A DNA stretch of 64,000 nt, taken from Gyrodactylus bullatarudis. Lineage: Eukaryota > Platyhelminthes > Monogenea > Gyrodactylidea > Gyrodactylidae. Positions 53,501 through 63,344 of this stretch are shown here, piece by piece. The DNA is taken from contig SSNU01000075.1 in the NCBI GenBank assembly GCA_012064415.1, positions 400,458-464,457 of the forward strand, given 5' to 3'. The position numbers and the translations under genes were made by a program. The notes under the pieces were generated by a model, which saw only the letters and a list, made by a program, of their open reading frames with translations, made no database searches and was not told the DNA's origin. The number at the start of each line of letters is the position of its first letter. Within the stretch, counting starts at the first letter, position 1.

Positions 53501-56500
53501 ATGATCTACCATTAAGGATCATATCTAACATATTTTCCCTTAATCGATTATGTATTTTATTCACCCATGGGCATGTTAGTGATGCTTGCATCTCTTGAGA
53601 AAGATCATTTTAAAGTTTGATATACTGACTGTTTTTGCGTGAGCTACCAGTTATATTAATTCAAATTGTCAATGAATTTGATTGGTTCTCATAATTACAC
53701 CTTGAATATTATTGGATGTTGAACATGAAACAATCAGACGTGAATATAATTAGTATAGTTTCATTTCTATGAAGATGAATTCTACGTAGTTTTGAACTGT
53801 AGCTTAACTGGAATTCCTACTTTACCTGGGACATCACAAAGAGTTTACATTTGAGGTTGAACTGTATTAATAACGAGGAAATGTTCCCTTTAATCGAATT
53901 TCGATTTTCACACTATGATCGGGGTGATTCTCAAAGCCAGATGTATTCGAGATTTGAATTATGCCATAATTTTCTTAAAAATTGATTTTCTCAAAATATT
54001 CTGAAAGTGGATCTTATGATCTCGATATTGATCAAATTCGATTTCCCGATGAAACAACTGAGAAATTTTTAAAACTCCCATCTTTACATTAACTAGCTCA
54101 AAAATCTCAATTTTTCTTCGAGAATTCGGACAAGATTAAGATTTTTTAGGAATCCAGATCAGAGAATGAAATTCGGAAAAAATGGTCATTTTTCCATATT
54201 TTGATTTTACACCAAATTTCCAGTTTTTTAACTCAAAGCCGAAAATTTTTTATTGATTTGACAGAATTATCAAAAGAAATTTTTTTAGGAACAGAATTAG
54301 ACAAGAAATTGAATTTTGATTTCTTGATCATTTTCACTACTTGAAAATCAATGAAATTCCTATAATTCAAAATCCCTCGAATACAATGTTGAGAAGGAAA
54401 GTTGATTCTCATTGGTCGTTGGAGCGGAGCAATATTATTGGCTAACTGGTTTAGTCTAACAGAATGGGCAGAGAGGATAGCTCGCCTCATCATGTGTGAA
54501 ATTGACTGTATAGTTGATGGAAGAAGGCAATATGACCAAATTCAAATAAATCTGAATCAAAATTTTAATTCTTGGAGTGAAAATTGAGACTTGAAACTTT
54601 TGAAAATTTTGAGGTTGCTGGCTGAAAGTCATGCTAGGATCGAAAAGTTTTTAATAAAAACACACAAAGGTTTTTGGTGCATAAAGTTTTATTTTCAGTG
54701 GTTCTCTTGGCGATATTCGAATTCATATTCGTATTCTTGATTTTAGTATTCTTCACAAGTTCATTGATTAAACTATCAAAAACCGTTGTGTCTGCTTTCC
54801 AAACTTTTAACTCAACAAAATGAATTGTAATTTTGGCAACAGCATTTCATGTTCATTTATTCATCCATGATTCATTTGATCGAAAGTAACATTTTTTGTG
54901 CGACACGATTCACAATCTATCGTAAATCATTAACTGATAATCATAAGAACAAGTGTATTTTCTTGAGTAAATGTTACACATCTTCTGATCACAATAAAAT
55001 ACAGATTATCTCAGGCATTTCTTTCACCGGCAGATATTGACTGACATTGACTCCTAACCTGTAGTATTGGGGTTTCGGTAACAAGAAGACACTGACAAGT
55101 TGAATAGCGCTAAACGCTTTGTTGTAAACTCTTAAAGTTTTTTGGAATCCAACTCATGCTGTCTACTTTTAACATTTGAAGAAAAAAAATTATTTTTATG
55201 AAAAATATGATCATTTTTCAAATTTCGATTTAGTGCCAAAATCCCGAACTTGATTTGAAAATTGGAGGGTGATCAAAATAGTTTTTTCAAGATTAGGATA
55301 AGCCAAAAAAATCAATTCAACTTTGAAAAAAATTATTGTCAAATGATTTGAAAAATTCTGGATTTTTAAAACCGAATGACATAATGGTGAAGTATTTTCG
55401 ACACATTCTTCAATACAAAATAAAACTTAGAATCGATATTTCTATCAGAAAAGTTGGTACTAATATGAGGTTAAAGATTTCCCCCTTCCCTAATGATCAC
55501 TGAGTCAGACATCTTCTCAAATCCTCTATCTATCTTAAAAGATTCCCACAAAGTTTTAGTTATTTTGCAATAGAAAATGCAAACTTATTATTGGAGCCTG
55601 AATAAATATCTAATATCCGGTTTCTTTTGATTCATAGATTTGTATTTGGTCGAAAGTAACTTTTTCTGTGCGACGCGATTCACAATCTATCGTAAATCAT
55701 TAGCTGCTAAAAAGTATTTTCTTGAGTAAATGTTACACATCAGTTGATCGTAAAAAAGAATAAAAGATTGTCTGTAAAATAGACTGCCGGATGTAGAGAA
55801 ATTCATTTAGTTTTGGAAATAAATAAAAAATCAACTTAAATATTTGTTTTAATTACCAATGCTGAACACAAAAACTACATGTACTTGTACTGAATTTTTT
55901 CTCTTTTTTTGTGCAAGCAATGTTTCTCTTTCTCTGTTTTTAAGCTACTTTATTGTAGTTCTGCGTATAATGATGACAGAGGATGAAAGATTCTTCAGTA
56001 GCCTTTTTTCTCTTTCTAATTTCAATCTCTCTCTGGATTCACAGAGAAAATCGATAAACTCTTGTTTGTGCTTCAACTTTTTTTTTCTAAGAAAAAATCT
56101 TCAGCTTGAAATTCATCATCTAGATTTGACCTGAAAATTTAAAAATTGAAAAAAATCATGTTTACCTGGAATCTGAGTGTTTTGCGTAATTATTATTCGT
56201 ATTTCAAGAATTTCATCGATCCTACCATGCGGTTTTGCGAGCTCACGAGAAACTAAAGTTTAAAATTTTTGAAAACATTCATAGAAAGTCTTGAAAACTT
56301 ACAAGAAACTGGGAAATTCTTAAAACACATAAGATTTTTTCGTTATATTGCTTCGTTCTGATTGATCGAACAATAACGCAATTCTATTGGTCCAAAGTTA
56401 CATTTCTATTTTCACACTTCCCAGTTATTTTTCTTTTAAATGATCTGAATTCCTTAAAATCTATATTTCCTCCAGACCATCTGATCAAAAATATTGAGTA

Positions 56501-59500
56501 TTTTAAAAACTATTTGAATTCTTTACTAGCTTTATTCATCTCTCCGGTGCAAAGCCTAACCATTGAGCATAAGGATATCCCTGAGATAGTATATGGGAAT
56601 AGGGAAATTAGCTTCAATTGTTTTTAACTCTTTCTACTACGAGTCATGCATTCGATGACAATTCGATTCGTATGAAAAAATTAAATGCTCAACTTTTTAC
56701 CGTACTCATGTCATAAAACTATTAAATAAGTTTGTAAACTCTCAGGGCCCATGAACACTGTGATAATAATTATAGAATTGAATTCCGGTTACATAGAAAA
56801 ATAAAAATGTATTATAGTTAACTTATGCAACTAAAGCATGTTAGAAGAAAATATTTTTAAAGAAAGGTCACCTCTTATAAGAGAAAAATAATAAAACCGA
56901 TTACACTAGTTTTACAATGAAATGACAAATTATGTAAACAATAACTGAAGAGTGTTTATATTTAGATGTATAACTAATTTAATAAGCATTTGTTACAATT
57001 GTTATTCTCGATATAATAGAATTGTAGAAAAATAAGTGAATTTTTCAAAATTTTCGCCAAATTCCTATTCTCATGAACTTTTATTGATTTGAATGTGGTC
57101 AATTAGATTTCTTTTCTTGCAGTATCACAATTAGGCAAAAAAACCTCTTTTGATAACTAACCCTCGCTGGTAAAAGTACGCCATATGATCTGGATTGCAA
57201 AAAAATAGACCATAGATTCCCAACATAAACATCAACTATAAAATTTGGTTGGCCTATTCCCTATCAGCGTATCCTGAAACTATACAAAATTTCAATGTTA
57301 GAAAATGTTTCTTTTTTGAGAAGGAATTTTGATACCAAGATTACTTTCTGTACACATAAATCTGGTTTCAGTTTTGATATAAAGTGGGCCTTTGCACTTG
57401 ATAAATCATTTTCTCTCGTACGGCTGTTGAGACACTGATCGACTTTGTCAGCCATGTGTCCTATTTCTTGTAGATGAATTTGTACAGCACTGTTGAGCTC
57501 TGGCCCCAGATGCCGATTGATTCAATTTATCAATATTCTTAAATTCTTCATAAATCTTTAAATTTTAAACGATCAGCTTCAAGGAATGAACGAATCTAAG
57601 GAAGATTAGTCATTCCTTCCGAATTACCTTCTTTGCTTCCAAGAAATATTCGTCATCCTTTTATTGGTTTCAAGGGAAAAAACAAAACCTTCTAGACTTA
57701 GTGAGATAACACTTGTTAAATACACATGATATTCTTGTAGAATAATCAATTCTAAAACACCTCCAAATCAGGAATAAAAATAAAATAAGAATTTTCTTCT
57801 TTCCTCACTTCTTATTGACAAACCAGTGTTCTTAATCGGGAAAAGAATTGTCTCATTTAAATGAATAAAATTCATTTTAAAAATAAGTATACCCGAAATG
57901 AAAGACTGTATTTGTGTAATCGTTGACATCATCTTTTTAACAAAGATAACTTTAGTGACTCAGTTTAAAATTCAATTGTCCCATAAGAATATCATGATCG
58001 ATCAAAATTAACTGTCCGACTCGATTTTACAGAACTATTTATGACGAAATCTCAAAATTTCTCGATTTTTGCCAGTTGTTTCCCTCTGATAAATCTATCT
58101 CATGGAGGTGATTCTGTATTGCGCTGTTGTGTTTGGGCCTCAGATGTTCCTTTACTCTCTCGCCTAAAGTTCTCGATGTTTGGCCGACATACTTTGAACC
58201 GCTTGAACAGGTGAAGAGATAAATAACGACTTTCTTCCTCAGCTTATCTAAAATATATTTTTTAGCGCAAAAATAGCAAACGCGTATTACAACATCAAAC
58301 AACCTTTTCATTTCCTCTTATTTATTGTTTATTTTTGCGTTGCCAATTAGTTCAAAGTTAGTGAAAAATTCTATTTCTAAACTCTCCTTTCTTAGTATTT
58401 TAGACTGGAAAAATTGTTGCTCATTTTCATCTAAAAGCCACTGATGAATAAGTAGATTCTGACTTTCTCCTCCTGTAGTTATTAACATTAGATTTTGAAG
58501 AGAAAAAACAAATTTATGCAATACGAGATATTTTTTATCGATTCCTGTTATCATTCTATATACAAGCTTGGTGTTTTTTAGTATTAAAAGAGTACTTTTC
58601 TTAATATTTGTTATTGTAGAGAGAAAAACTCTATTCCAGGACACACATTTTTCTGAATCGTTTCTCTCTGGATGATTTGCTAACCCATGAAAATTTTCAG
58701 GTTGCACGTGGTGCTTTGGTGATGAGTCAGAATGGACAAGACTAGAGATGAACCCCATTACTAGACACTTTTTTTGACGAATACATTTCTTATTCTGGTG
58801 CTTTTTAGTTATGACTAGTTTAATTATACGGGTTTTATTAGGATTTTTACAATTCAGAACTTGAAACTGATTCTAGAAGACTTCTTGAAATCGCAACTTT
58901 GAGGCCCAACTTTAATTTTTTGTTTTTAAAAAATTTCTTCTGTCTATTTTGGTTTTGCTCATTGATTTTGATAAAAATTGTCAGAAAAATCACACAGTAT
59001 CGATCACAATATTTAAATCGATTTTCAACCCTTTGTGCCCATTGAGCTAGATCTGAATTTCATTGGATAATTTTTCTTGAACCAATCAGGGTACTGGATT
59101 TTCATGATTTTTATTGGTTAGAAATCTTTTGTTATGAAGAGATATTAATTTTGCTATATAAAATTTGAGCTTAATTATATTTATAATAGTTAGTCAGATA
59201 TTCTATGATTAATTATATGATTTCTAAGCTAAAAGTTTTATTTTCCTTGTTACAGTACCTCTCATGGTGATGACGCCTATAACAAGGACGCATTTATCTA
59301 TTACAATGACTGGAGTGATAACGAGGAAGATGAAGAAGATGGCCATGAAACCGACTCTTCAGAAATCGACTCAGAATCAGTAATAGATATTGACCGGGTT
59401 AAGGGAGTCACCTTCAATTCCGGGATTAAAAGAGGCTATGAATTCAAATCCAAACGACAAAACTCGAGTGGCCTAGCAAATGGAAATTCAGTAAAATCTG

Positions 59501-62500
59501 ATTCAAATGATCAACATGTTTATGTCCAGAGAAAGAATAATTCCAATCAAAAGATTGACCTGTCACCTCTAGATAATAATCAAAGTAGGACCCCAGATCA
59601 GGATATTTCTGGAGATCAATACTGTAAGTTTTTAAGAAGATTATTCGAAGACCTTTAGTCCTCCTATTAGACGAAATATTTCGAAAAATTAATAGTATCA
59701 TCTATCGATAAGATGAAATTAATCTCCAAGTTTTTAAACATCGCCAAAAATATTTTTTCATGCTTCTGTAATAAGATAAATGTTTTATTTCCATGATTTT
59801 AACTTGAATTCAAATTATTTCTTCCAAAATAGTTGCAAAAACTTGATAGAGTCGTTTAGAGACTTTAAAAAAATAAAATTTCTTTCATTTTTCATGAATG
59901 TTGTAATACTGATCGGTCAAAAAACGTTTTTTATTCTAAAATTTATCGAAGCATAAAAAGATATTTTGGAGCGAAATTTGGTCGGATGATCTTACCGATA
60001 GGCGATATTTTTTATTAGACGTGGATTAGACGTTGCTTAATCAATACATTCGTGTAAGCTTTCTGATTTGGTTCATATTCTTGTTCTCAAACTGATAATT
60101 CTTCGTCCTACGAATTACTTTGTAATTATAAATTATAATTTATTCAAAAATCTTTTTTCTCAGGCATGTCAAAGACTCGATGTTTGAAACGTGATTACGA
60201 TCCAGTTGATGAGTCCAGCATCGCTGGAACAATAAAGAAGAGGTCTCGTCTAAACAAGATTCCTGATCAGCAAAGTAAACCATTGAACAATATTCCAGCA
60301 ACAAGAGCTTCTTCAATGGGTGACAAGTCACTGGATAAACCGCGTTTGTACAACTCCCAGAATTCAATTCAGAATCCAGACCTTTTCCAAACTAAACAGT
60401 ATCCGACATCAGGAAATGGATTTGGAAAGCCTGAAGATGCCCCAGCTCTAGCCAACTTCAAAATGGACTCTTCACAAAATGACGGGCGTCGAAGGCATTT
60501 GCTGCACTTTATTATTGAGCTTCTCAACAAGAGGCACAATTGTGTTGAATGGGCAAGTATTTTATGAAAATTTCTGAGGTATTTTTGCCATTCAACAGAT
60601 CTAAAAGTAGTAACAAATAGATTTCTCTTCTCAAATCCTTGTGAAGTAGATTTGTTTTGAGATAACTGATGGTGTAATACACGGTGAATAATGTATATTC
60701 TATCACTAGATAACTCTGTTCAGGTTGAATTCGTATTTCTCAGCTTTCAATTTGTCATTTTAACCCTGTTCGGTGCTGAGACCATTTTAAAATTTTCATA
60801 AAAACCCAAAATTGAGCTATGGAAATATTGAATTGTTTGGCCAAAAATTTTTATTAATTTTCCAACGTGATAATCAAAAAATTTAAATGGCCTTCGGCAC
60901 CGAAAATGTTGAACTTGAACTTTTAAAAGCTTTTCTATGGAGTGCTGAAGAAGTCTTTAAAGCCATTCCTGTTGAATAATTTAAGTCTATAAATATTATA
61001 AGCTGACTAATGTAGTTTTCTTTAACATGTTCTTTATTTTATTTTTTGTAGGTGAATAAATGTGATCGGATATTCCAGATTAGTAATCCCAATGAACTTA
61101 CTCGTCTCTGGGGTCAGTACAAAAAGAATACCAAGATGACTTTTGAATCTCTCTCGAGATCACTAAGGTGAGTATGCTCAAGTATGAAGAAACTAATCTA
61201 GAATTAAGCTAAAAACTCATAGATATTTTAACTACAGCGATGAATTTTGGAATTTTTAATTTTTGCTGATTTCAAGGTGTGACACGGATCAAACATTGTT
61301 TCTCAGGCTCAACAATGGACAAATGAAATCAATTATTACTATTCAATTTTTTAAAAGACGTGTCAATTTGAATTGATATCTGATCTTTGTCCAAAAATCC
61401 ACTTAAAATCATATTAGGAGAATTAAAATATTAGGCCCATAAAGCATCATCATTGGCAATAATTTAATAATGATAAAAGTTTAAATATTCATTAAAGATA
61501 ATATTTTACAAATTATGAAAGAAATAGTAAATGTCAATGAATATCAGAATAATGTAAGCTAAAAAAACACCAAAACTCTCCTATAAATAGCTACATGGGA
61601 GAGAAAAGTGAAATAGCTCACATTGGCCAAGGTAGTTGAAGGTTATAAGAATAGTTTTTTTGAACACGTACGTTTGGTTTATATAGATTTATGAAGAATT
61701 TCTCCTTCACCCAAACGTCTGTACTATCATCCCCTACATTTTTGTATAAAATTGAAAAGTTCTAAATCGAAGCTTCCTGCCTTAGATACCTGTTAACCGC
61801 TGTATCTTTCTTAAGATGATCGTTCCCTCTAGTTGATTACTTCCTAATTGTACGACCTATATATGTAGCTCCACAGTCACATTGGAATTTATAAATCAAT
61901 AGAGTTTTCTCTTTAGGTTTCAGTAAATCTTTATGAATTAGGTTAACCAATCTCTGAGTTTTAAATACAATTTTCTATTGTTTGTTATTATAATGTTGAT
62001 TGATGAGATCAGTTAACTTTCTCCTTAAATGGTTACTGAAACCATCTCCTTTGAAATTAAATTTCATGAAGATTTTGGTCTTCTCAACCTCATCCGTGTT
62101 TTCAACGAAATCTCTATCACCTGATAAGTTGATAAATTTGTCCACAAATTTATTAGGATGTAATTGTTTTCCATTAAACTCAATTTCTTTAGATATTTCC
62201 TCTGGACTTGCTATTCTTCTTCCCTAGGCCAATTACTAAACCAACTTTATGTGAAATAGGACTAAAACTGGAAGATATTTACCATTGTCTGTCTTTCTCT
62301 TTGTTTGAAATGTTTCTTTGAATTGATCTTTGATCAATTTAAGGGGTTTTTTTAATTTTAAAGCAGCATAAATGATCGTAAAATAGGAAGTAGGCATTCA
62401 CAAGACACTAGACTGTTTCCTAAAATCTCAACGACCTTATTTAGTGATGATCCTGAAAAATAAAGTGTGATCCTTTTCACACCTTGAAATCATGAGAAAT

Positions 62501-62893
62501 CATCAAAAATCGAATTTGAGGTGATAAAAAGGTTTATTTTTATTCAAATTTTTTAGACTCTACTATGCCCCGAAGAAATTGGAGAGAATTCAAGGAAGAC
62601 GCCATCAATATCGACTTCTCTACGTTCCATCAAAATCTGCAAATAAACTAATTTCTGAGACAACTAGCCAACTGAAGAATGCCTTTAATTCTCCAGCTTC
62701 TTCTCTATCGCCAGGTCATTCACAAAATGAAAAGGTTAGCTTTAACAACTTCCTCAGTAATCAAGCCTATTCAAATGCCGCTTCGACAACAAGGACTCTT
62801 CCTGGCGATCAAAAAAACTGCAATCAAAATCCGGAATTCGATCAAATGTCAAATCATTCCCAGTTTAATAGGTCAAAGGTTAAATGGTACTAA
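47223..62893 (+). CDS. Gene 3: ETS-domain transcription factor, six coding exons, ESE/ELF3-like
   Basis: Exons 47223-47568, 47686-47965, 59256-59623, 60164-60552, 61052-61167 and 62557-62893 join in one frame: 1836 nt, 611 codons plus TAA. The ETS domain spans about residues 440-522. It has LLHFIIELL in helix 1, LTRLWGQYKKNTKMTFESL, and recognition-helix arginines R497 and R500 in SLSRSLRLYY. LERIQGRRHQYRLLY follows. LWGQ.KKN and LERV.GRR are typical of the ESE/ELF3-5 group, which controls epithelial genes in other animals. The first 430 residues are polar and probably disordered, with a charged helix (about 172-191) and an acidic segment in exon 3. No Pointed domain is seen. It is nuclear and binds GGAA/T sites. 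The first ATG has an in-frame stop upstream. Confidence 0.85.
47686..47965 (+). CDS. ETS gene coding exon 2
   Basis: The acceptor is ttcgtctcag and the donor gtgagt. The intron before it is only 117 bp. The exon encodes a serine-rich stretch, then a highly charged helix, ERRRQRILERERQKLREKSK, which could be a coiled coil or nuclear localisation signal. It ends in phase 2. Confidence 0.75.
49935..50170. repeat. Foldback family A fragment
   Basis: The stretch carries the 'gacaggaaaaacttttcaac', 'ctgactaaaattaac' and 'aaagcaatttgatactga' modules in family A order, with degraded ends. Confidence 0.5.
50618..50865. repeat. Small foldback element
   Basis: 'tcaaggtgtgagagggatca' near 50618 pairs with the inverse near 50850 ('ttctatttacaccttgagat'). 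Inner arms continue through 'aaacgtt'. Fragments of the same module occur at 19710-19790, 61270-61320 and 62440-62490. Confidence 0.5.
51072..51287 (-). CDS. Weak candidate exon, hypothetical
   Basis: The minus-strand frame encodes a hydrophobic stretch (TIALIFFFIISMGSQ) followed by LKGYTWKSDQSLPMTMTYL and a possible donor after INDRL. The first ATG in frame falls within the hydrophobic stretch. It might be a signal-peptide exon of a nested gene. No family is recognised. Confidence 0.2.
   Translation of the reverse strand: MKSDTKFTIALIFFFIISMGSQNENSELIFLKGYTWKSDQSLPMTMTYLTLIINYWINDRLVNYTHKHQKR
51552..51605 (+). ncRNA. Type I hammerhead ribozyme motif, full architecture
   Basis: The outer stem I is TTGTGG (51552-51557) with CTACAA (51600-51605). 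Internal loops TATA and TCTGT follow, as in natural type I hammerheads. CTGACGA is at 51562-51568. Stem II is weak (TCC with GGA plus a mismatch). GAAA is at 51583-51586. Stem III is ACG/CGT with a two-base loop, and the cleavage triplet is GTA ending at 51594. It shares the surrounding sequence pattern with the 27251-27301 motif, so both belong to one family. It is in ETS intron 2, in sense orientation. Confidence 0.65.
52010..52360. repeat. Dispersed repeat, with a direct copy at 55335-55482
   Basis: Positions 52215-52360 and 55335-55482 are almost identical over about 145 bp ('aaaaccgaatgacataatgg' and onward). The 5' part matches 24583-24800 inverted. Confidence 0.7.
52778..54402. mobile_element. 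Foldback element, family C (1.6 kb palindrome)
   Basis: Left arm 52778-53135 and right arm 53888-54402 are inverses, with 'aacattgtattcgagggatt' at the outer end. The right arm has about 160 bp that the left arm lacks. An inner terminus-like GAGCTAGTTAATGTAAAG relates it to families A and B. The centre contains 'gaatcaccccgat' modules as in family B. No transposase is seen. Confidence 0.8.
54403..57263. other. ETS intron 2, middle part with tandem-like duplications
   Basis: Positions 54611-54638 repeat the 26-bp core inserted at 16730-16763. Positions 54877-55031 and 55645-55796 are a direct duplication. Positions 55200-55340 resemble foldback family C modules. No supported gene. Confidence 0.45.
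54877..55031. repeat. Direct repeat (second copy 55645-55796)
   Basis: The shared sequence includes 'gattcacaatctatcgtaaa' and 'ttttcttgagtaaatgttac', with small indels. Confidence 0.65.
57264..57530 (-). pseudogene. Penelope-like GIY-YIG C-terminal fragment
   Basis: The minus-strand frame encodes HLGPELNSAVQIHLQE, then AHFISKLKPDLCVQK, the usual end of the GIY-YIG domain. The start of the domain is missing. It overlaps in content with the fragment at 58039-58311, so it comes from a different copy. Confidence 0.65.
58039..58758 (-). pseudogene. Penelope-like fragment with GIY-YIG domain and one in-frame stop
   Basis: The minus-strand frame from 58758 is open except for TAA at 58320-58318. 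Downstream of the stop it reads KRLFDVVIRVCYFCAKKYIL, then VIYLFTCSSGSKYVGQTSR, LGERVKEHL and NSAIQNHLHE, a typical Penelope GIY-YIG domain. The upstream 146 codons (MGFISSLVHSDSSPKHH onward) are in the same frame but match no Penelope region I know, so they may be a diverged linker or unrelated. It lies in ETS intron 2, antisense. Confidence 0.6.
59256..59623 (+). CDS. ETS gene coding exon 3
   Basis: The acceptor is ccttgttacag and the donor gtaagt. The exon encodes a strongly acidic stretch (NDWSDNEEDEEDGHETDSSE) that may act in transactivation, followed by polar sequence. It ends in phase 1. Confidence 0.75.
59697..60010. repeat. Foldback family D, copy 2, in ETS intron 3
   Basis: The left end 'tctatcgataagat' and right end 'atcttaccgatagg' are inverses. 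The internal modules match 8668-9176. Confidence 0.55.
60164..60552 (+). CDS. ETS gene coding exon 4 (start of ETS domain)
   Basis: The acceptor is tttttctcag. The exon encodes a basic, polar linker and the first part of the ETS domain, RRHLLHFIIELLNKRHNCVE, ending at the tryptophan codon TGG. The donor is GC (gcaagt at 60553), not GT. The next exon opens with the valine codon GTG in perfect ETS alignment. Confidence 0.85.
60553..60558 (+). promoter_or_regulatory. Non-canonical GC donor splice site
   Basis: The intron starts gcaagt and ends ttttttgtag at 61051. GC-AG introns are a minor class of U2-type introns. The ETS alignment fixes this junction. Confidence 0.75.
60755..60915. repeat. 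Small foldback in the GC-AG intron
   Basis: 'ttcggtgctgagaccatttt' is the approximate inverse of 'aaatggccttcggcaccgaa'. It is related to 45890-46040. Confidence 0.5.
61052..61167 (+). CDS. ETS gene coding exon 5 (centre of ETS domain)
   Basis: The exon encodes VNKCDRIFQISNPNELTRLW and KMTFESLSRSL, including the first recognition arginine. The donor is gtgagt, and the split within the second recognition arginine codon is at a position commonly used in ETS genes. Confidence 0.9.
61380..62340 (-). pseudogene. Penelope-like element, antisense, in the last ETS intron
   Basis: Reading on the minus strand from about 62330, frame pieces match the 34646-35900 copy in order: SPISHKVGLVIGLG, EEISKEIEFNGKQLHPNKFV, MKFNFKGDGFSNHLRRKL, KIVFKTQRLVNLIHKDLLKP, and YKFQCDCGATYIG. 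They are followed by DHLKKDTAV and the C-terminal KEKFFINLYKPN. Stops and shifts are frequent. The tail keeps a degraded hammerhead ('ccaatgatgatgcttta' on the minus strand near 61465). Confidence 0.75.
62557..62893 (+). CDS. ETS gene terminal coding exon 6
   Basis: The acceptor is aaattttttag. The exon completes the ETS domain with RLYYAPKKLERIQGRRHQYR, then a polar tail of about 85 residues (SPASSLSPGHSQNEK and onward) ending KVKWY and TAA at 62891-62893. The stop is the only one consistent with the frame across all six exons. Confidence 0.88.
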
Positions 62894-63151
62894 CCATCTT
62901 TTTCTTCTTTTATGAGAAATCTAACCAGTCGAATTTAACTAGCCCAAAATCACATCCCCATTCCTTTAGTTTTGAACCCAAATTATTGTATGAATAACTT
63001 GACATTTTTTTCTAAAGAAACATATATTTTTATTCAATTTCCTCTGGCTATTTTGAAGCCAATCCAGTTCCCTTCCCACGTCACTAATTTAAAAAAAATG
63101 AATTCCAAGAATAGAAAAAAATCAAATTTGCCGGTGTTTAATTTTAATTGA

Positions 63152-63157
63152 AATAAA
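63152..63157 (+). terminator. Possible polyadenylation signal of the ETS gene
   Basis: AATAAA about 260 bp after the stop codon. The hexamer is frequent in AT-rich DNA, so the call is weak. Confidence 0.3.
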
Positions 63158-63319
63158 ATCTAATTCCTCGTTCCCCAAAACGTTACCATGCAAGCCTGAT
63201 AACCAAGATTTCACCAAGAAAAAAAAAAGATTTTTCCATCCAGAATTAATTAATTCCCCAATTCTCACACCTCTATTTGTTTATAAGTCTGCTTTTTATA
63301 CATCTGCTTATATGAGAAT

Positions 63320-63344
63320 GGGGGCGGGGGCGGGGGGGGGGCGG
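63320..63344 (+). repeat. G-run with G-quadruplex potential
   Basis: Twenty-five bases made of G with three single C interruptions (runs of 5, 5, 10 and 2 G), in an otherwise very AT-rich region. Confidence 0.9.
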
